This document shows, in pieces, positions 35,981 to 44,481 of a stretch of DNA of 64,000 bases (position 1 is the first letter of the stretch; each line of letters begins with the position of its first letter). The stretch is from Cyclobacteriaceae bacterium (GTDB lineage: Bacteria; Bacteroidota; Bacteroidia; Cytophagales; Cyclobacteriaceae), in the NCBI GenBank assembly GCA_019638275.1, contig JAHBUC010000003.1:62001-126000 (forward strand). Reading direction: 5' to 3'. The notes below the pieces were generated by a model, which had not been told where the DNA came from, did not search any database, and worked only from the letters and a program-made list of their open reading frames with translations. The position numbers were made by a program, and so were the translations under genes.

Positions 35981-36763
35981 TCACTCATCCCATCCATTCC
36001 TAACCACCGGTTTGAAAATCCGAAACACCAATCCCGCCTGAACAGCCCACACTTCAATGGAGTTGTAATATCGTTGATATACTGCACCTACCGATAAATT
36101 TCCGTGTAAGGCCCCGGCACTAAAAACCTGGTGTTGATACTGCACACTGAATTCCCTTCTTGGATTTGCACCTGTGTCCCAGTCTTTTGAAAACCGATAT
36201 TCAAACCCAATCGCCTTTGTTTGATCAGGTGCATGCACCCCAAACATAAATGCGCTTTCGCTAAAAGTTTCTTCACCACCGAAAGTTTCCTGCATAACTC
36301 CGGTTCCGGCACGCAGTGTAATAAACCGACTTGTGATCAGGTTAATTTGTATGATCTGCCAATCGTTGGTACGGATGTGCTTGTAGCCATCTACATCATC
36401 TTCAATCAGGTAATTCATGCGGAAGTCGGTGGAGAATAATCCCCAGTTACCGCGCACACGCGGCCACAACAAATAATAGCTTGAAGGTTTTACCCCACCT
36501 TGCAACATCACATCCAACGAAACCATGGAAGGATAGCGGGATCGGTCATCACTTAATTTCGCACCCTGCCATTGAAACACGCCATTGAATAGCAAGTCAA
36601 CCATAAAAAAACCATTTCCGCCACTACTTCCTCCATCCGAACCAGAGGAGCCGCCTGAACGTGATCGATTGGAATTATCTTTTGAAGCTGATTTAATTTC
36701 ATCTACCTGACCGGTAACGGAAATGGCTATTAGCAATAAAGAGCCAATGAAGAGGGTTTTCAT
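35981..36763 (-). CDS. Putative outer-membrane beta-barrel protein
   Basis: 260 residues with a signal peptide ending near SVTGQ. A low-complexity Ser/Gly linker (about 34-50) precedes a region of alternating aromatic and polar strands (FQWQGAKL, YYLLWPRVRGNWGLF, REFSVQYQHQVF, VWAVQAGLVFRIF) typical of small outer-membrane barrels. I do not recognise a specific family. It is convergent with lhgO and isolated from RidA by about 65 bp. Confidence 0.6.
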   Translation of the reverse strand: MKTLFIGSLLLIAISVTGQVDEIKSASKDNSNRSRSGGSSGSDGGSSGGNGFFMVDLLFNGVFQWQGAKLSDDRSRYPSMVSLDVMLQGGVKPSSYYLLWPRVRGNWGLFSTDFRMNYLIEDDVDGYKHIRTNDWQIIQINLITSRFITLRAGTGVMQETFGGEETFSESAFMFGVHAPDQTKAIGFEYRFSKDWDTGANPRREFSVQYQHQVFSAGALHGNLSVGAVYQRYYNSIEVWAVQAGLVFRIFKPVVRNGWDE

Positions 36764-36828
36764 CGGGATGTGGGTTTAACAGGAAGGTAGCAATTATTTT
36801 GCCATTATTGATGGAAACTGCTGTCTGC

Positions 36829-37215
36829 TTAATTATTCCCAACCACGCTCGCCTCAATTTCCACCAAATACTCAGGAGAAATCAGCGCTTTCACCTCCAC
36901 CATGGTAGTGGCCGGTTTAACGGAATGGAAAAACTCGCGGTGAGCACGACCCACTTCCTCCCAGCGTGAAATATCGGTAACAAATATGCGGGTACGAACC
37001 ACATCATTTAGTGTAAAACCGGCTTCAACAATAATTTTCTCCATTTTCTGAATGATGAATCGGGTTTGTTCATACATATCATCCTTTCCCACCAGCAAAC
37101 CCTGCTCATTCACGGCCACTGTACCGGTAACCTCCAATTGATTGCCCACACGCACCGCGCGCGAATACCCGACAATATCTTCCCATTTGGCACCAGTTGA
37201 AAAATTCTTTCTCAT
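36829..37215 (-). CDS. RidA/YjgF-family protein
   Basis: 128 residues from ATG at 37215 (a longer in-frame start 51 bases upstream would overlap the divergent gene). Motifs fit the RidA superfamily: VTGTVAVNEQG, DVVRTRIFVTDIS with the conserved Arg of the deaminase site, and VEIEASVV at the end. RidA hydrolyses reactive enamine/imine intermediates; some subgroups are inactive or have other roles. It is divergent from the MoeB-like gene with 20 bp between starts, so the two may share a control region. Confidence 0.85.
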   Translation of the reverse strand: MRKNFSTGAKWEDIVGYSRAVRVGNQLEVTGTVAVNEQGLLVGKDDMYEQTRFIIQKMEKIIVEAGFTLNDVVRTRIFVTDISRWEEVGRAHREFFHSVKPATTMVEVKALISPEYLVEIEASVVGNN

Positions 37216-37235
37216 GCGTTTTGTATTTTTGATTC

Positions 37236-38375
37236 GTGAACAAGTTAACACCCGAGGAATTAACACGCTATAGCCGCCACCTGGTTTTGAAAGATTTTGG
37301 ATTGAAAAATCAGGAAAAACTGAAGCAAGCTTCTGTACTCGTGGTCGGTGCAGGAGGACTGGGGAGTCCGGTTCTGTTATACCTGACTGCAGCCGGTGTT
37401 GGAAAAATCGGTATCATAGATTTTGACGCTGTACAGGAATCAAACCTACAACGACAAGTGCTGTTCACTACCGAAGATACGGGCACCAACAAAGCGGTTG
37501 CTGCCACACAACATCTGAACAGATTGAATCCCTTTGTTATCATTCATACGATTAACCAAAAACTTACCAGTGGCAATGCCTTAAGCATCGTACAGGGGTA
37601 CGATCTGGTACTTGATGGCTCCGACAACTTTCCTACGCGTTACCTGGTAAACGATGCGTGTGTACTTTTGAATAAACCACTGGTATACGGATCGATTTTG
37701 CAGTATGAAGGACAATTGGCCGTTTTCAATGTTGATCTCGGTAATGACAAACGCTCTACCAATTATCGCGACCTGTTCCCCGTACCTCCGCAACCTCACG
37801 AAGTACCAAACTGCGAACAAGCCGGTGTATTGGGTGTGTTACCCGGCATGCTGGGCAGCATGATGGCCAACGAAGCCATTAAACTGATTACCGGTATCGT
37901 TGAACCCATGGCGAATCGATTGATCATTGTGGATGGCCTCTCATTGGAAATGATGACCGTAAAAATTCCAGACCGGAATTCGCGCGCAGACATAAAAAAA
38001 CTAATCGATTATGAACAATTTTGTGGCATAAATCAGGAGAAAGATAAATCTTTGGGCATGAAGGAAATTACTGTACTGGAACTGAAACAACTTATTGATA
38101 CGAAGTCAGACTTTCAACTGATTGATGTACGGGAAGTTTATGAATACGAGCAAGCCAACATTGGTGGAGAGCACATTCCCATGGCCGAAGTACCACACAA
38201 CATCGATCGCATCCAAGCCAACAAACAGGTGGTGGTACACTGCCGCAGTGGCGGACGCAGCGGAAACATCATTCAATGGCTGGAAAAGAACCACGGCTTT
38301 GAAAACCTATATAATCTGAAAGGCGGCATTCTGGCTTGGGCTCGTGAAATCGATGATTCGCTGGATATCAGCTAA
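37236..38375 (+). CDS. moeB: MoeB/ThiF-type adenylyltransferase fused to rhodanese
   Basis: 379 residues from GTG. The N-terminal E1-like domain (about 1-250) has the nucleotide motif VVGAGGLGSPVLLYL, SNLQRQ and DGSDNFPTRY; the C-terminal rhodanese domain (about 275-375) has the active Cys336 in CRSGGRS. This is the MOCS3/MoeZ layout, which adenylates and thiolates a ubiquitin-like sulfur carrier. The paired zinc cysteines of classical MoeB are not evident. No carrier protein or molybdopterin genes lie nearby, so its sulfur carrier partner is unknown. The stop overlaps the convergent symporter gene by 8 bp. Confidence 0.9.
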   Translation: MNKLTPEELTRYSRHLVLKDFGLKNQEKLKQASVLVVGAGGLGSPVLLYLTAAGVGKIGIIDFDAVQESNLQRQVLFTTEDTGTNKAVAATQHLNRLNPFVIIHTINQKLTSGNALSIVQGYDLVLDGSDNFPTRYLVNDACVLLNKPLVYGSILQYEGQLAVFNVDLGNDKRSTNYRDLFPVPPQPHEVPNCEQAGVLGVLPGMLGSMMANEAIKLITGIVEPMANRLIIVDGLSLEMMTVKIPDRNSRADIKKLIDYEQFCGINQEKDKSLGMKEITVLELKQLIDTKSDFQLIDVREVYEYEQANIGGEHIPMAEVPHNIDRIQANKQVVVHCRSGGRSGNIIQWLEKNHGFENLYNLKGGILAWAREIDDSLDIS

Positions 38376-39753
38376 CCTTAGCTTTATCCGGCCAGATCAA
38401 ACTTCCAGCAACCATGGTTAGCAAACTAACCACAACGGCTGGTACAAGGGATGGCACGTCAAGCGGAAAGAATTCAAAATAAATCCAGGTAGCCATTCCT
38501 GAAATCATAGAAAGAATGGCACCTGCTGAACTACTTCTCTTCCAATACATACCCAAGGTCATTGGAATAAATAATGAAACCAGGCTAAGAATAGAAGCAC
38601 CCCCTACCAGGGCGTATATATCCGACTTTAAACACGCCAATATGGTAGCTATAATGCTTACAGCCAGCAAAGTCAACCTTGTGATGCGCAAAAACTGAAC
38701 ATCCGTGGGTTGTTTCTTTAGTAAGGGCTTTAAAATGTTTTCGGAAAATACAGCTGCAGGTGCCAACATGGCTGAGCTTGTCGTACTCATAATGGCGGAT
38801 AGCAATGCTCCAAAGAATAACACCTGAACAGGCATGGCAGCATGTTCCAGCACCATGTTAGGAAGTGTAAGTTGTGTGTCACCTTCAAGAGCCTCCGGAT
38901 AAAGGAACTTGATGCACAAACTGATGAATAACGGCAACATAGCAACCGTGAGGTAAAGGCCGGCTGCGTAATAACACGATCGTTCTGCTATTTGTGGCGA
39001 ACCTGATGACATGGCACGTTGGAACACATCTTGCGAAGGAATTGAACCCAGACCCAAAACCGACCAGGCAGCCAAATACGAAATGATGGCAACTCCGTTG
39101 GGTTCGGGAAAGAATTTAAAATTATGGGCCGGTGCCGACTGGAGCACATGCACCACTCCTCCTGCTTTTGAGGCAAGCAACCAAGCTAAAGCACCAAGTC
39201 CCAATACGATGATGATGCTCTGCACAAAATCAGTTATAGAAATCGCCCACATGCCTCCAACAAATGTGTACAGGGTAACCACGACCGAACTGATCACAAT
39301 TCCTTGCCACATGGGTACACCGGCCACTACGTTCAGAATTAACCCAAGTGCCACCAGCTGACCAGCAATGTAACCGAAGTAGGATGGTACCATAAAAATA
39401 CTGGAGATGATTTCCGTGCGCCTGTTGAACCGAACACGAAAATAATCACAGAGTGTGAGCAGGTTCAGGTTGTATAATTTTCTCGCGAAAAAAATTCCGA
39501 AAAGAAGCAGGCACAAGGCAGCGCCAAACGGATCTTCGATTACGGAATATAACCCGCCCTTCAAAAACTCCGAAGAAGCTCCAAAAACAGTCTCCGAACC
39601 AAACCAGGTGGCAAAGAGTGCAGAGGTGCTTAGCACCATGGGTAAACTCCGACCAGCCAGCATGTAATCGCTTGAGGTCTTAACCCTGCGGGCGGCCCAT
39701 ACACCAATCAGCACGGTTACAATCATGTACAGAATAATGGAAGTCAGCAGCAA
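38368..39753 (-). CDS. Sodium:solute symporter (SSS/SLC5 family)
   Basis: 461 residues, about thirteen hydrophobic helices. RRVKTSSDYMLAGRSLPMVLSTSALFATWFGSETVFGASSEF is a classical SSS opening, with TTSSAMLAPAAVFSEN in the helix-8 sodium region. The start is TTG at 39753, the only one after an in-frame stop that keeps helix 1 whole. The substrate is not deducible; the group includes proline, pantothenate, sugar and acetate carriers. It is the last gene of the minus-strand run that starts with the ECF sigma factor, 29 bp after the DUF5777 gene, though membership of that operon is uncertain. Confidence 0.88.
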   Translation of the reverse strand: MLLTSIILYMIVTVLIGVWAARRVKTSSDYMLAGRSLPMVLSTSALFATWFGSETVFGASSEFLKGGLYSVIEDPFGAALCLLLFGIFFARKLYNLNLLTLCDYFRVRFNRRTEIISSIFMVPSYFGYIAGQLVALGLILNVVAGVPMWQGIVISSVVVTLYTFVGGMWAISITDFVQSIIIVLGLGALAWLLASKAGGVVHVLQSAPAHNFKFFPEPNGVAIISYLAAWSVLGLGSIPSQDVFQRAMSSGSPQIAERSCYYAAGLYLTVAMLPLFISLCIKFLYPEALEGDTQLTLPNMVLEHAAMPVQVLFFGALLSAIMSTTSSAMLAPAAVFSENILKPLLKKQPTDVQFLRITRLTLLAVSIIATILACLKSDIYALVGGASILSLVSLFIPMTLGMYWKRSSSAGAILSMISGMATWIYFEFFPLDVPSLVPAVVVSLLTMVAGSLIWPDKAKVS

Positions 39754-39782
39754 CTTTCTTCAGCAGGTTTAAGCTGCGAAGA

Positions 39783-40802
39783 TTACTTTTTTCTGCTTAA
39801 CTGAAAAGTACGGGTAACATTAAATCCAAAATGAATATCGCCATCCCAAAAATTTCCGCTGGTTTCAGTAACCACAGATCGCTCTATCAAGCCAAGTGAA
39901 TTGGTGAACACCAACTGAAACACATGACCACCAGTTTCAATATCGATACCAAAACCTATAGCATTGTAGCGTTCATAAGCGGGTGCATCATTTTCTCGGG
40001 CATTCAGTCGGACAAGATATTCAGCTGTTATAGCCATACTTCTGGAAACTTTTTGACGCCCGGCAAAACCCAAGGCAAAATCATCGTTGTTTTCATACTG
40101 CTGATCAACGGTGTTTCGATGAACGATGATGGGATTAATCTGAAGCGATAATCCGGGGGTGAATTTTCTGGCTATCAGCAACTGACCTACATACGAAATA
40201 CGGTCATTAGCCGTAATCGGCACAATGCTTTCATCCTTCTTTGGTGATGATCGGTAATTCAATGTTCCGAGCGCAGTTACAGTAACTGGCACTTTACCTG
40301 ACTGCTGAGCGAATACCTTGTAACGCATAAATGCATCAAAAGACTTATCGATAGAATTACGGCCTAACCCCACACCTAACTTATCCGTAATACCGTACTC
40401 CAGTCCAAGTCGCACGTAAGCATCATCAAGCCCCCATAAGGTATAGGCACCTTGATTGATCCGGCCAAACCGATGTGAGAAGATAAACTCCAAAGTTCCT
40501 TTTGGTCGCGTCTCAACCGATTGAAGATTAATGACTCGACTGCCTTTAAAAGTAGCTATCGTTTCATCGGTTACAGGCTCCTTTGTCAGCTCATTCAACA
40601 GCTCATCCTGCGCAGATAAGCTGGCAGCAATTAAAATAAACACCAAGCCTAGAATTGATTGACCAACCTTCCTCACAGATTCCTTTTGCTTTCCTGCAGT
40701 TTCTGTTTTATTTATATGCTCCTCATTTCCTTTCTGATTTTGAGTTTTGAGTAGATTGAACGCACTGGGAGTTAAAATCCGCTGCTTGATAAAAATCTTC
40801 AT
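39783..40802 (-). CDS. DUF5777-type outer-membrane beta-barrel protein
   Basis: 339 residues. The first about 45 are polar and the signal-like segment VGQSILGLVFILIAASLSAQ follows, so the true start may be internal. Beyond it, repeated amphipathic strands (TLEFIFSHRFGRINQGAYTLWGL, KLGVGLGRNSIDKSF, HVFQLVFTNSLGL, DIHFGFNVTRTFQL) indicate a small barrel, and the opening fits the DUF5777 family known from Cytophagales and Flavobacteriia. It lies 5 bp after YceI and two genes after a haem-c/SprB protein, a grouping I associate with this family; its function is unknown. Confidence 0.65.
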   Translation of the reverse strand: MKIFIKQRILTPSAFNLLKTQNQKGNEEHINKTETAGKQKESVRKVGQSILGLVFILIAASLSAQDELLNELTKEPVTDETIATFKGSRVINLQSVETRPKGTLEFIFSHRFGRINQGAYTLWGLDDAYVRLGLEYGITDKLGVGLGRNSIDKSFDAFMRYKVFAQQSGKVPVTVTALGTLNYRSSPKKDESIVPITANDRISYVGQLLIARKFTPGLSLQINPIIVHRNTVDQQYENNDDFALGFAGRQKVSRSMAITAEYLVRLNARENDAPAYERYNAIGFGIDIETGGHVFQLVFTNSLGLIERSVVTETSGNFWDGDIHFGFNVTRTFQLSRKK

Positions 40803-40807
40803 AGAAA

Positions 40808-41344
40808 TTACCGGGGTTTATATATAAAGTTCGCGGTTACCTCAACCTGCTCCGCAATATTTTGCCAAAGTATTTGGGGAATTTTGATTTTATAGTCAGC
40901 CAGTTTGATCATGAATACCGACTTCATGATAATACCTTGCGGCCCCACTTCTATCACCCCCGGAATCTCAACCGACTGTGTTACTCCATGAATGAGCAGT
41001 TTACCAATTGCTTTCACGCGTTGCTCGCCCAACTTAGAAACATCAAAACCCTCTAACCTGCCCGAAAAAGTTGAGCGCGGATATTTTTCAGATTCCATGT
41101 ACTTTTCATTGAAGTGTTGCTGCATCAGTTTTTTCTCAAACTGAAATTGGTTATTGGGTATTGCAAAAGCTATTTCTCCGGAGGTTGCATCAAATACACT
41201 CGTTGTGCTTTTGTTTTCAGCCTTTATGTTCTCTAAAGTCGCCTCTGAAAAAAAGGTGATGACACCTTCGCTCAACACATATTGCTGTGCCTGGGCAGAA
41301 AGCGCCACCACCCCTAACCAAACCAGGAGAAATTGTCTGCACAT
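40808..41344 (-). CDS. YceI-family lipid-binding protein
   Basis: 178 residues with a signal peptide ending ALSAQAQQ. The YceI lipocalin-like pattern is visible: ITFFSEATLENIKAENKS, SGEIAFAIPNNQFQFEKKLMQQHFNEKYMESEKYPRSTFSG, then LLIHGVTQSVEIPG. Family members bind isoprenoids such as ubiquinone-type lipids in the periplasm. Its position between a haem-c candidate and a barrel suggests a quinone- or lipid-linked envelope module, which is inference. Confidence 0.88.
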   Translation of the reverse strand: MCRQFLLVWLGVVALSAQAQQYVLSEGVITFFSEATLENIKAENKSTTSVFDATSGEIAFAIPNNQFQFEKKLMQQHFNEKYMESEKYPRSTFSGRLEGFDVSKLGEQRVKAIGKLLIHGVTQSVEIPGVIEVGPQGIIMKSVFMIKLADYKIKIPQILWQNIAEQVEVTANFIYKPR

Positions 41345-41358
41345 TCCTTTTTAAATCT

Positions 41359-42183
41359 TTAGTTATTTTTTGCCCCTTCGTCAACCCAGCAAGCAATCAA
41401 GTCAATTTGATTTTGTGGCAACCCTGTTGGCGCAATATCAGCTGGCATGGTTTTATTGCCAGTTCGCAGCTTAATATTCTGGGCGTTGGCCTGAACTGTA
41501 CTTAGAACTCCCCAATTAGGCAAACCGGAATTACCATCATGACAACCTGATTTAACACAGTTTGCTTGTAAAATTGGCTTTATGTCATTCTCGTAACTAA
41601 CACCTGTGTTGATGGTTACCGTTGTATTAATAGTTATTGTGCAATCCGCATCGTCCTCAACCGTAATTACATAATTACCCGCCTTCAAACCTGAAAATGT
41701 CGCAGAAGCTCCAAAGGAACCACTTCCTATTCTATACGAATACGGAGGTGTGCCTCCTGTAACATTGGCTGTAACCGATCCATTGGGCGATAAACAATCT
41801 GTTTGTGCACTTATATCAGGTGTACCAGCTACTGGGCCGGATGGAGCAGTAAGCACAACTGCAGCAAGTTGCTTTTCACAACCCCTATTATCCTTAACAC
41901 TGATATTGTAAGAACCTCCACCGAGGTTGCTGAAAGTGGCATTGTTGCCATAAGCACTGGTACCAATTTTAAATTGATAAGGCCCCTGTCCTCCTGAAGC
42001 AGAAACCTGAATGGAACCGTTATTCGTACCACATTCAGAAGGATCATTGTCGGCAACCAATTGAATGGCCAGATCAGAGGTGTTGCAATCAAAAGGTTCC
42101 GGCTCATCGCCACTGGAGCAACTCATGTACACCGTAACACAACTCATGGCTACTGCACTTAACAATCGAAACAATAATCTCAT
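41359..42183 (-). CDS. Lipoprotein with two SprB repeats and a C-terminal haem-c-like motif
   Basis: 274 residues. Lipoprotein signal (VYMSCSSGD). Two SprB-like repeats follow (about 42-110 and 120-195), each with GGxxPYxFxIG and GNYxITVxDxxGC-type cores. The C-terminal part YENDIKPILQANCVKSGCHDG contains CX4CH (Cys209, Cys214, His215), and TMPADIAPTG supplies a possible axial Met. CX4CH is a rarer haem-c attachment form known from some multihaem cytochromes; the 'IKPIL..C...CH' context is typical of cytochrome-like domains in Bacteroidota and Planctomycetes. Haem binding is therefore probable but not proven. It is 14 bp upstream of YceI. Confidence 0.75.
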   Translation of the reverse strand: MRLLFRLLSAVAMSCVTVYMSCSSGDEPEPFDCNTSDLAIQLVADNDPSECGTNNGSIQVSASGGQGPYQFKIGTSAYGNNATFSNLGGGSYNISVKDNRGCEKQLAAVVLTAPSGPVAGTPDISAQTDCLSPNGSVTANVTGGTPPYSYRIGSGSFGASATFSGLKAGNYVITVEDDADCTITINTTVTINTGVSYENDIKPILQANCVKSGCHDGNSGLPNWGVLSTVQANAQNIKLRTGNKTMPADIAPTGLPQNQIDLIACWVDEGAKNN

Positions 42184-42191
42184 AGATGGGT

Positions 42192-43544
42192 CTATTTTTT
42201 ATTTAAAAAATTGTATTTCAGGTTAAAAAAAGCCCCAAGACTGGCCAGTGAAACATCACCTTCACCCACACCGGCCAGCGGGGCTTTATAAAACGGCTCC
42301 AGTTGAATGGCCCATCGGGTATTCAACTGCTTATTCAAACCAACTGAAAGATTCAGTATACTGAACCATTCATTATTTTTTCCACGTATGGTCTGCTCAT
42401 ATGTATACACATTACCATATCCGCCTTCTATGTAATAGATATAATTTTCCTTACTCATCAGGTAGGATGACACACCCAAACCCGCGTAAAGCGACCAGGT
42501 TCGCTGCGGTGAAAAAGTATAGTACAGCATTACCGGAACATCCCACATCCGGCAATCGCCATCTACCCGATCACTTACCTGACCATAATATGCTATATCG
42601 TGTGCTGAGTAAAATTTATTTGACCGTATTAAACCGGTAGCCACTGAAAGATTTTTGGTAAGACCATATTCAACAAGCAGACCATAGTTCAAACCAAGTT
42701 TGTCGGGTTGAGTGGACTTTACAGTTGAATAATCAGGTGAAACCACAAGCTTTACTGAAAGGCCACGATAAGCTTTCGCTGGTTCATCTGGCTTTTCAAC
42801 AACGTCTTTGCTATCCTCAGCAAGAGTTACTTCCGGTTCACGCGCCAGTTCTTCCACAAAAGCCACTGAATCGGTCAAAGCCAAACCCGATTGATTGTTG
42901 CCTGTGGCTACCGTGTTGGGTTTCTCAGTAATCTGCAGACGTTCAATTTCCCTTTCCAGGTTTTTATCAGAAATACCAACTGCAGAAAGATTTTTCACGT
43001 CTTCAGGTGATCCATTTTTTTTATCCTCTCGTTGGCCATTCCATTCTTTTGAACTATTCACATCTTTAACTCCTCTACTGCCTGCATTCAATACTGAAAT
43101 CTTTTCAGGTTTCGAAAAGAAACTTGAAACTTGTTCTTCTTCATCTTTATCGCTGATAGATGGATTACTATCCTTTCGGGAGAATCCAGACGAAGTTTCA
43201 GAAAGTTCATTTTCAGATGTTTTGGATTCACTTGACTTTATCGAAGACTCATGCGCAATGTCTTTATTGCTAATGTCTTTACTGTCTTTAACTTGTTCAA
43301 CAGGTGAGCGAACTTCATCTCCTTCTGGCCCTGTATCCAATCTCCACCAAACCAAAACGGCCACGGTAAGAACAAGTATTGACCCGGTTATAACCGTTTT
43401 GTTTTGCCAGATAAACCCAGCGCGATCCACCTGATCCAACCGATTATTCATATCAGTCCAATCGGGCATAGCCGAGTCGCCTTCCGATTGCTCAGCCGCT
43501 CGCTTAAAAAGATTATCTAATTCCTGGTCAGACTGATTTTGCAT
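42192..43544 (-). CDS. Anti-sigma-like transmembrane protein with C-terminal outer-membrane-type barrel
   Basis: 450 residues from ATG at 43544 (a start four codons earlier is also possible). The N terminus DQELDNLFKRAAEQSEGDSAMPDWTDMNNRLDQ looks like the cytoplasmic part of Bacteroidota anti-sigma proteins, followed by one transmembrane helix (about 51-68), a long polar Ser/Glu/Lys-rich linker (about 70-270) and a C-terminal region of beta strands ending FFNLKYNFLNKK. It overlaps the 3' end of the ECF sigma gene, the usual place for its regulator. Such a fusion would span inner membrane to barrel-like domain; the barrel call is by pattern only. Confidence 0.68.
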   Translation of the reverse strand: MQNQSDQELDNLFKRAAEQSEGDSAMPDWTDMNNRLDQVDRAGFIWQNKTVITGSILVLTVAVLVWWRLDTGPEGDEVRSPVEQVKDSKDISNKDIAHESSIKSSESKTSENELSETSSGFSRKDSNPSISDKDEEEQVSSFFSKPEKISVLNAGSRGVKDVNSSKEWNGQREDKKNGSPEDVKNLSAVGISDKNLEREIERLQITEKPNTVATGNNQSGLALTDSVAFVEELAREPEVTLAEDSKDVVEKPDEPAKAYRGLSVKLVVSPDYSTVKSTQPDKLGLNYGLLVEYGLTKNLSVATGLIRSNKFYSAHDIAYYGQVSDRVDGDCRMWDVPVMLYYTFSPQRTWSLYAGLGVSSYLMSKENYIYYIEGGYGNVYTYEQTIRGKNNEWFSILNLSVGLNKQLNTRWAIQLEPFYKAPLAGVGEGDVSLASLGAFFNLKYNFLNKK

Positions 43545-44073
43545 ACGTTCCTTCATTCATTTTTTCCAACATACTTCTTAGTCGCTCCCTGGCCTTAGAG
43601 AGATTTGACTTCGATGTTCCCTCTGATATTCCAAGGATCACCCCGATTTCTTCATGCGTATATCCATCAATAGCGTACAGGTTAAACACCATGCGGTAAG
43701 CCGGGGTAAGGCATTGTATCATGGCCATCAACTCTTTATGCGATAATTCTTCAATCGCGGTAGACCGAACAATAAACCGATCTGAAACCTCCTCTACAGC
43801 GTGTTGGTAATAGTGCTTGTTCTCTTTCCGATAAAGATCAATTGAAGCATTGATCATGATTCTTCTGATCCAGGCCTTAAAGGAAGTATCCGGTTTATAC
43901 TGATCAATTTTTTGGAAGATTTTCATAAAGCCATCATTCGTTACCTCCCTTGCCTCCTCTGTTGTTCTGCAGTACCGCAAACAAATGCTAAAGCAATAGC
44001 CATAAAACTGGTTGTACAGTTGGCGTTGGCTTTCGCGATCGTTTCGTTTGCATCCTTCAATCAGGGCATGCAT
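43528..44073 (-). CDS. ECF-type RNA polymerase sigma factor
   Basis: 181 residues. Region 2 (YNQFYGYCFSICLRYCRTTEEAREVTNDGFMKIFQKIDQY, with SFKAWIRRIMINASIDLYRK) and region 4 (LTPAYRMVFNLYAIDGYTHEEIGVILGISEGTSKSNLSKARERLR) are clear, with no region 1.1 or 3, as in ECF sigma-70 factors. It directs RNA polymerase to a specific promoter set, presumably including its own operon. It heads a compact minus-strand run through the anti-sigma-like, SprB/haem-c, YceI and DUF5777 genes. Confidence 0.95.
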   Translation of the reverse strand: MHALIEGCKRNDRESQRQLYNQFYGYCFSICLRYCRTTEEAREVTNDGFMKIFQKIDQYKPDTSFKAWIRRIMINASIDLYRKENKHYYQHAVEEVSDRFIVRSTAIEELSHKELMAMIQCLTPAYRMVFNLYAIDGYTHEEIGVILGISEGTSKSNLSKARERLRSMLEKMNEGTYAKSV

Positions 44074-44194
44074 GGGTGATGGGTTCGGGTCTTGAAATCC
44101 TACACAATACGGATGGTTTCAGAGAAGGGTTGCCACCGGTAATGAAAGTTACGAAGGTTTATACCGGAATGTACAGTAGGGCCTATAAACGAAA

Positions 44195-44223
44195 AACCCC
44201 CGAAGTCCTTGACTCCGGGGGTT
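44195..44223 (-). terminator. Second intrinsic terminator after the thrS-rplT operon
   Basis: AACCCCCG at 44195-44202 pairs with CGGGGGTT at 44216-44223, with an inner AGTC/GACT stem and a three-base loop. On the minus strand it is followed by a short T-run (GTTTTTCG). Confidence 0.8.
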
Positions 44224-44229
44224 AATCTT

Positions 44230-44249
44230 GTCTATAGTTGGCTTTAATC
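44230..44249 (-). repeat. 20-bp element, copy 2
   Basis: Minus-strand reading GATTAAAGCCAACTATAGAC, ending 6 bases before the second terminator stem. It differs from the copy at 44397-44416 at one base. Both copies precede a terminator at similar distance, so the element plus hairpin is a tandem duplicated unit. Confidence 0.75.
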
Positions 44250-44356
44250 TGTAACAAATGTAAGGGGGGCCAATTTATCCACCATTTGGTAATCGCCAGT
44301 CGGTTAAAATCGGGGATAGAATGCCGCCAAGCCGGATAAGCAGTGCCATAAAAAAT

Positions 44357-44393
44357 GAAAATCCCCGACATGTTCACGACAAGGGGGATTTTC
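44357..44393 (-). terminator. First intrinsic terminator after the thrS-rplT operon
   Basis: GAAAATCCCC at 44357-44366 pairs with GGGGATTTTC at 44384-44393 across a 17-base loop. On the minus strand ATTTTTTAT follows the stem, giving a proper terminator about 90 bp after the last gene. Confidence 0.82.
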
Positions 44394-44396
44394 AAA

Positions 44397-44416
44397 GTCT
44401 ACAGTTGGCTTTAATC
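44397..44416 (-). repeat. 20-bp element, copy 1
   Basis: Minus-strand reading GATTAAAGCCAACTGTAGAC, ending 3 bases before the first terminator stem; 19 of 20 positions equal the copy at 44230-44249. Confidence 0.75.
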
Positions 44417-44481
44417 GAGGATAAAGGTACAATAATTTGTTACAAAAGCAACTTAAGTTCAGCTTTTTAATGATCTCAGTC

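Larger units (their letters stand above)
44074..44481. other. 408-bp gap with two terminator hairpins and a duplicated 20-bp element
   Basis: This gap between the small membrane-protein gene and the ECF sigma gene holds no gene I can support. Two terminators (44195-44223 and 44357-44393, listed separately) are each preceded on the minus strand by an almost identical 20-bp element (44230-44249 and 44397-44416). The remaining part, 44074-44190, should include the sigma factor promoter, but I cannot point to a convincing one. Confidence 0.6.
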
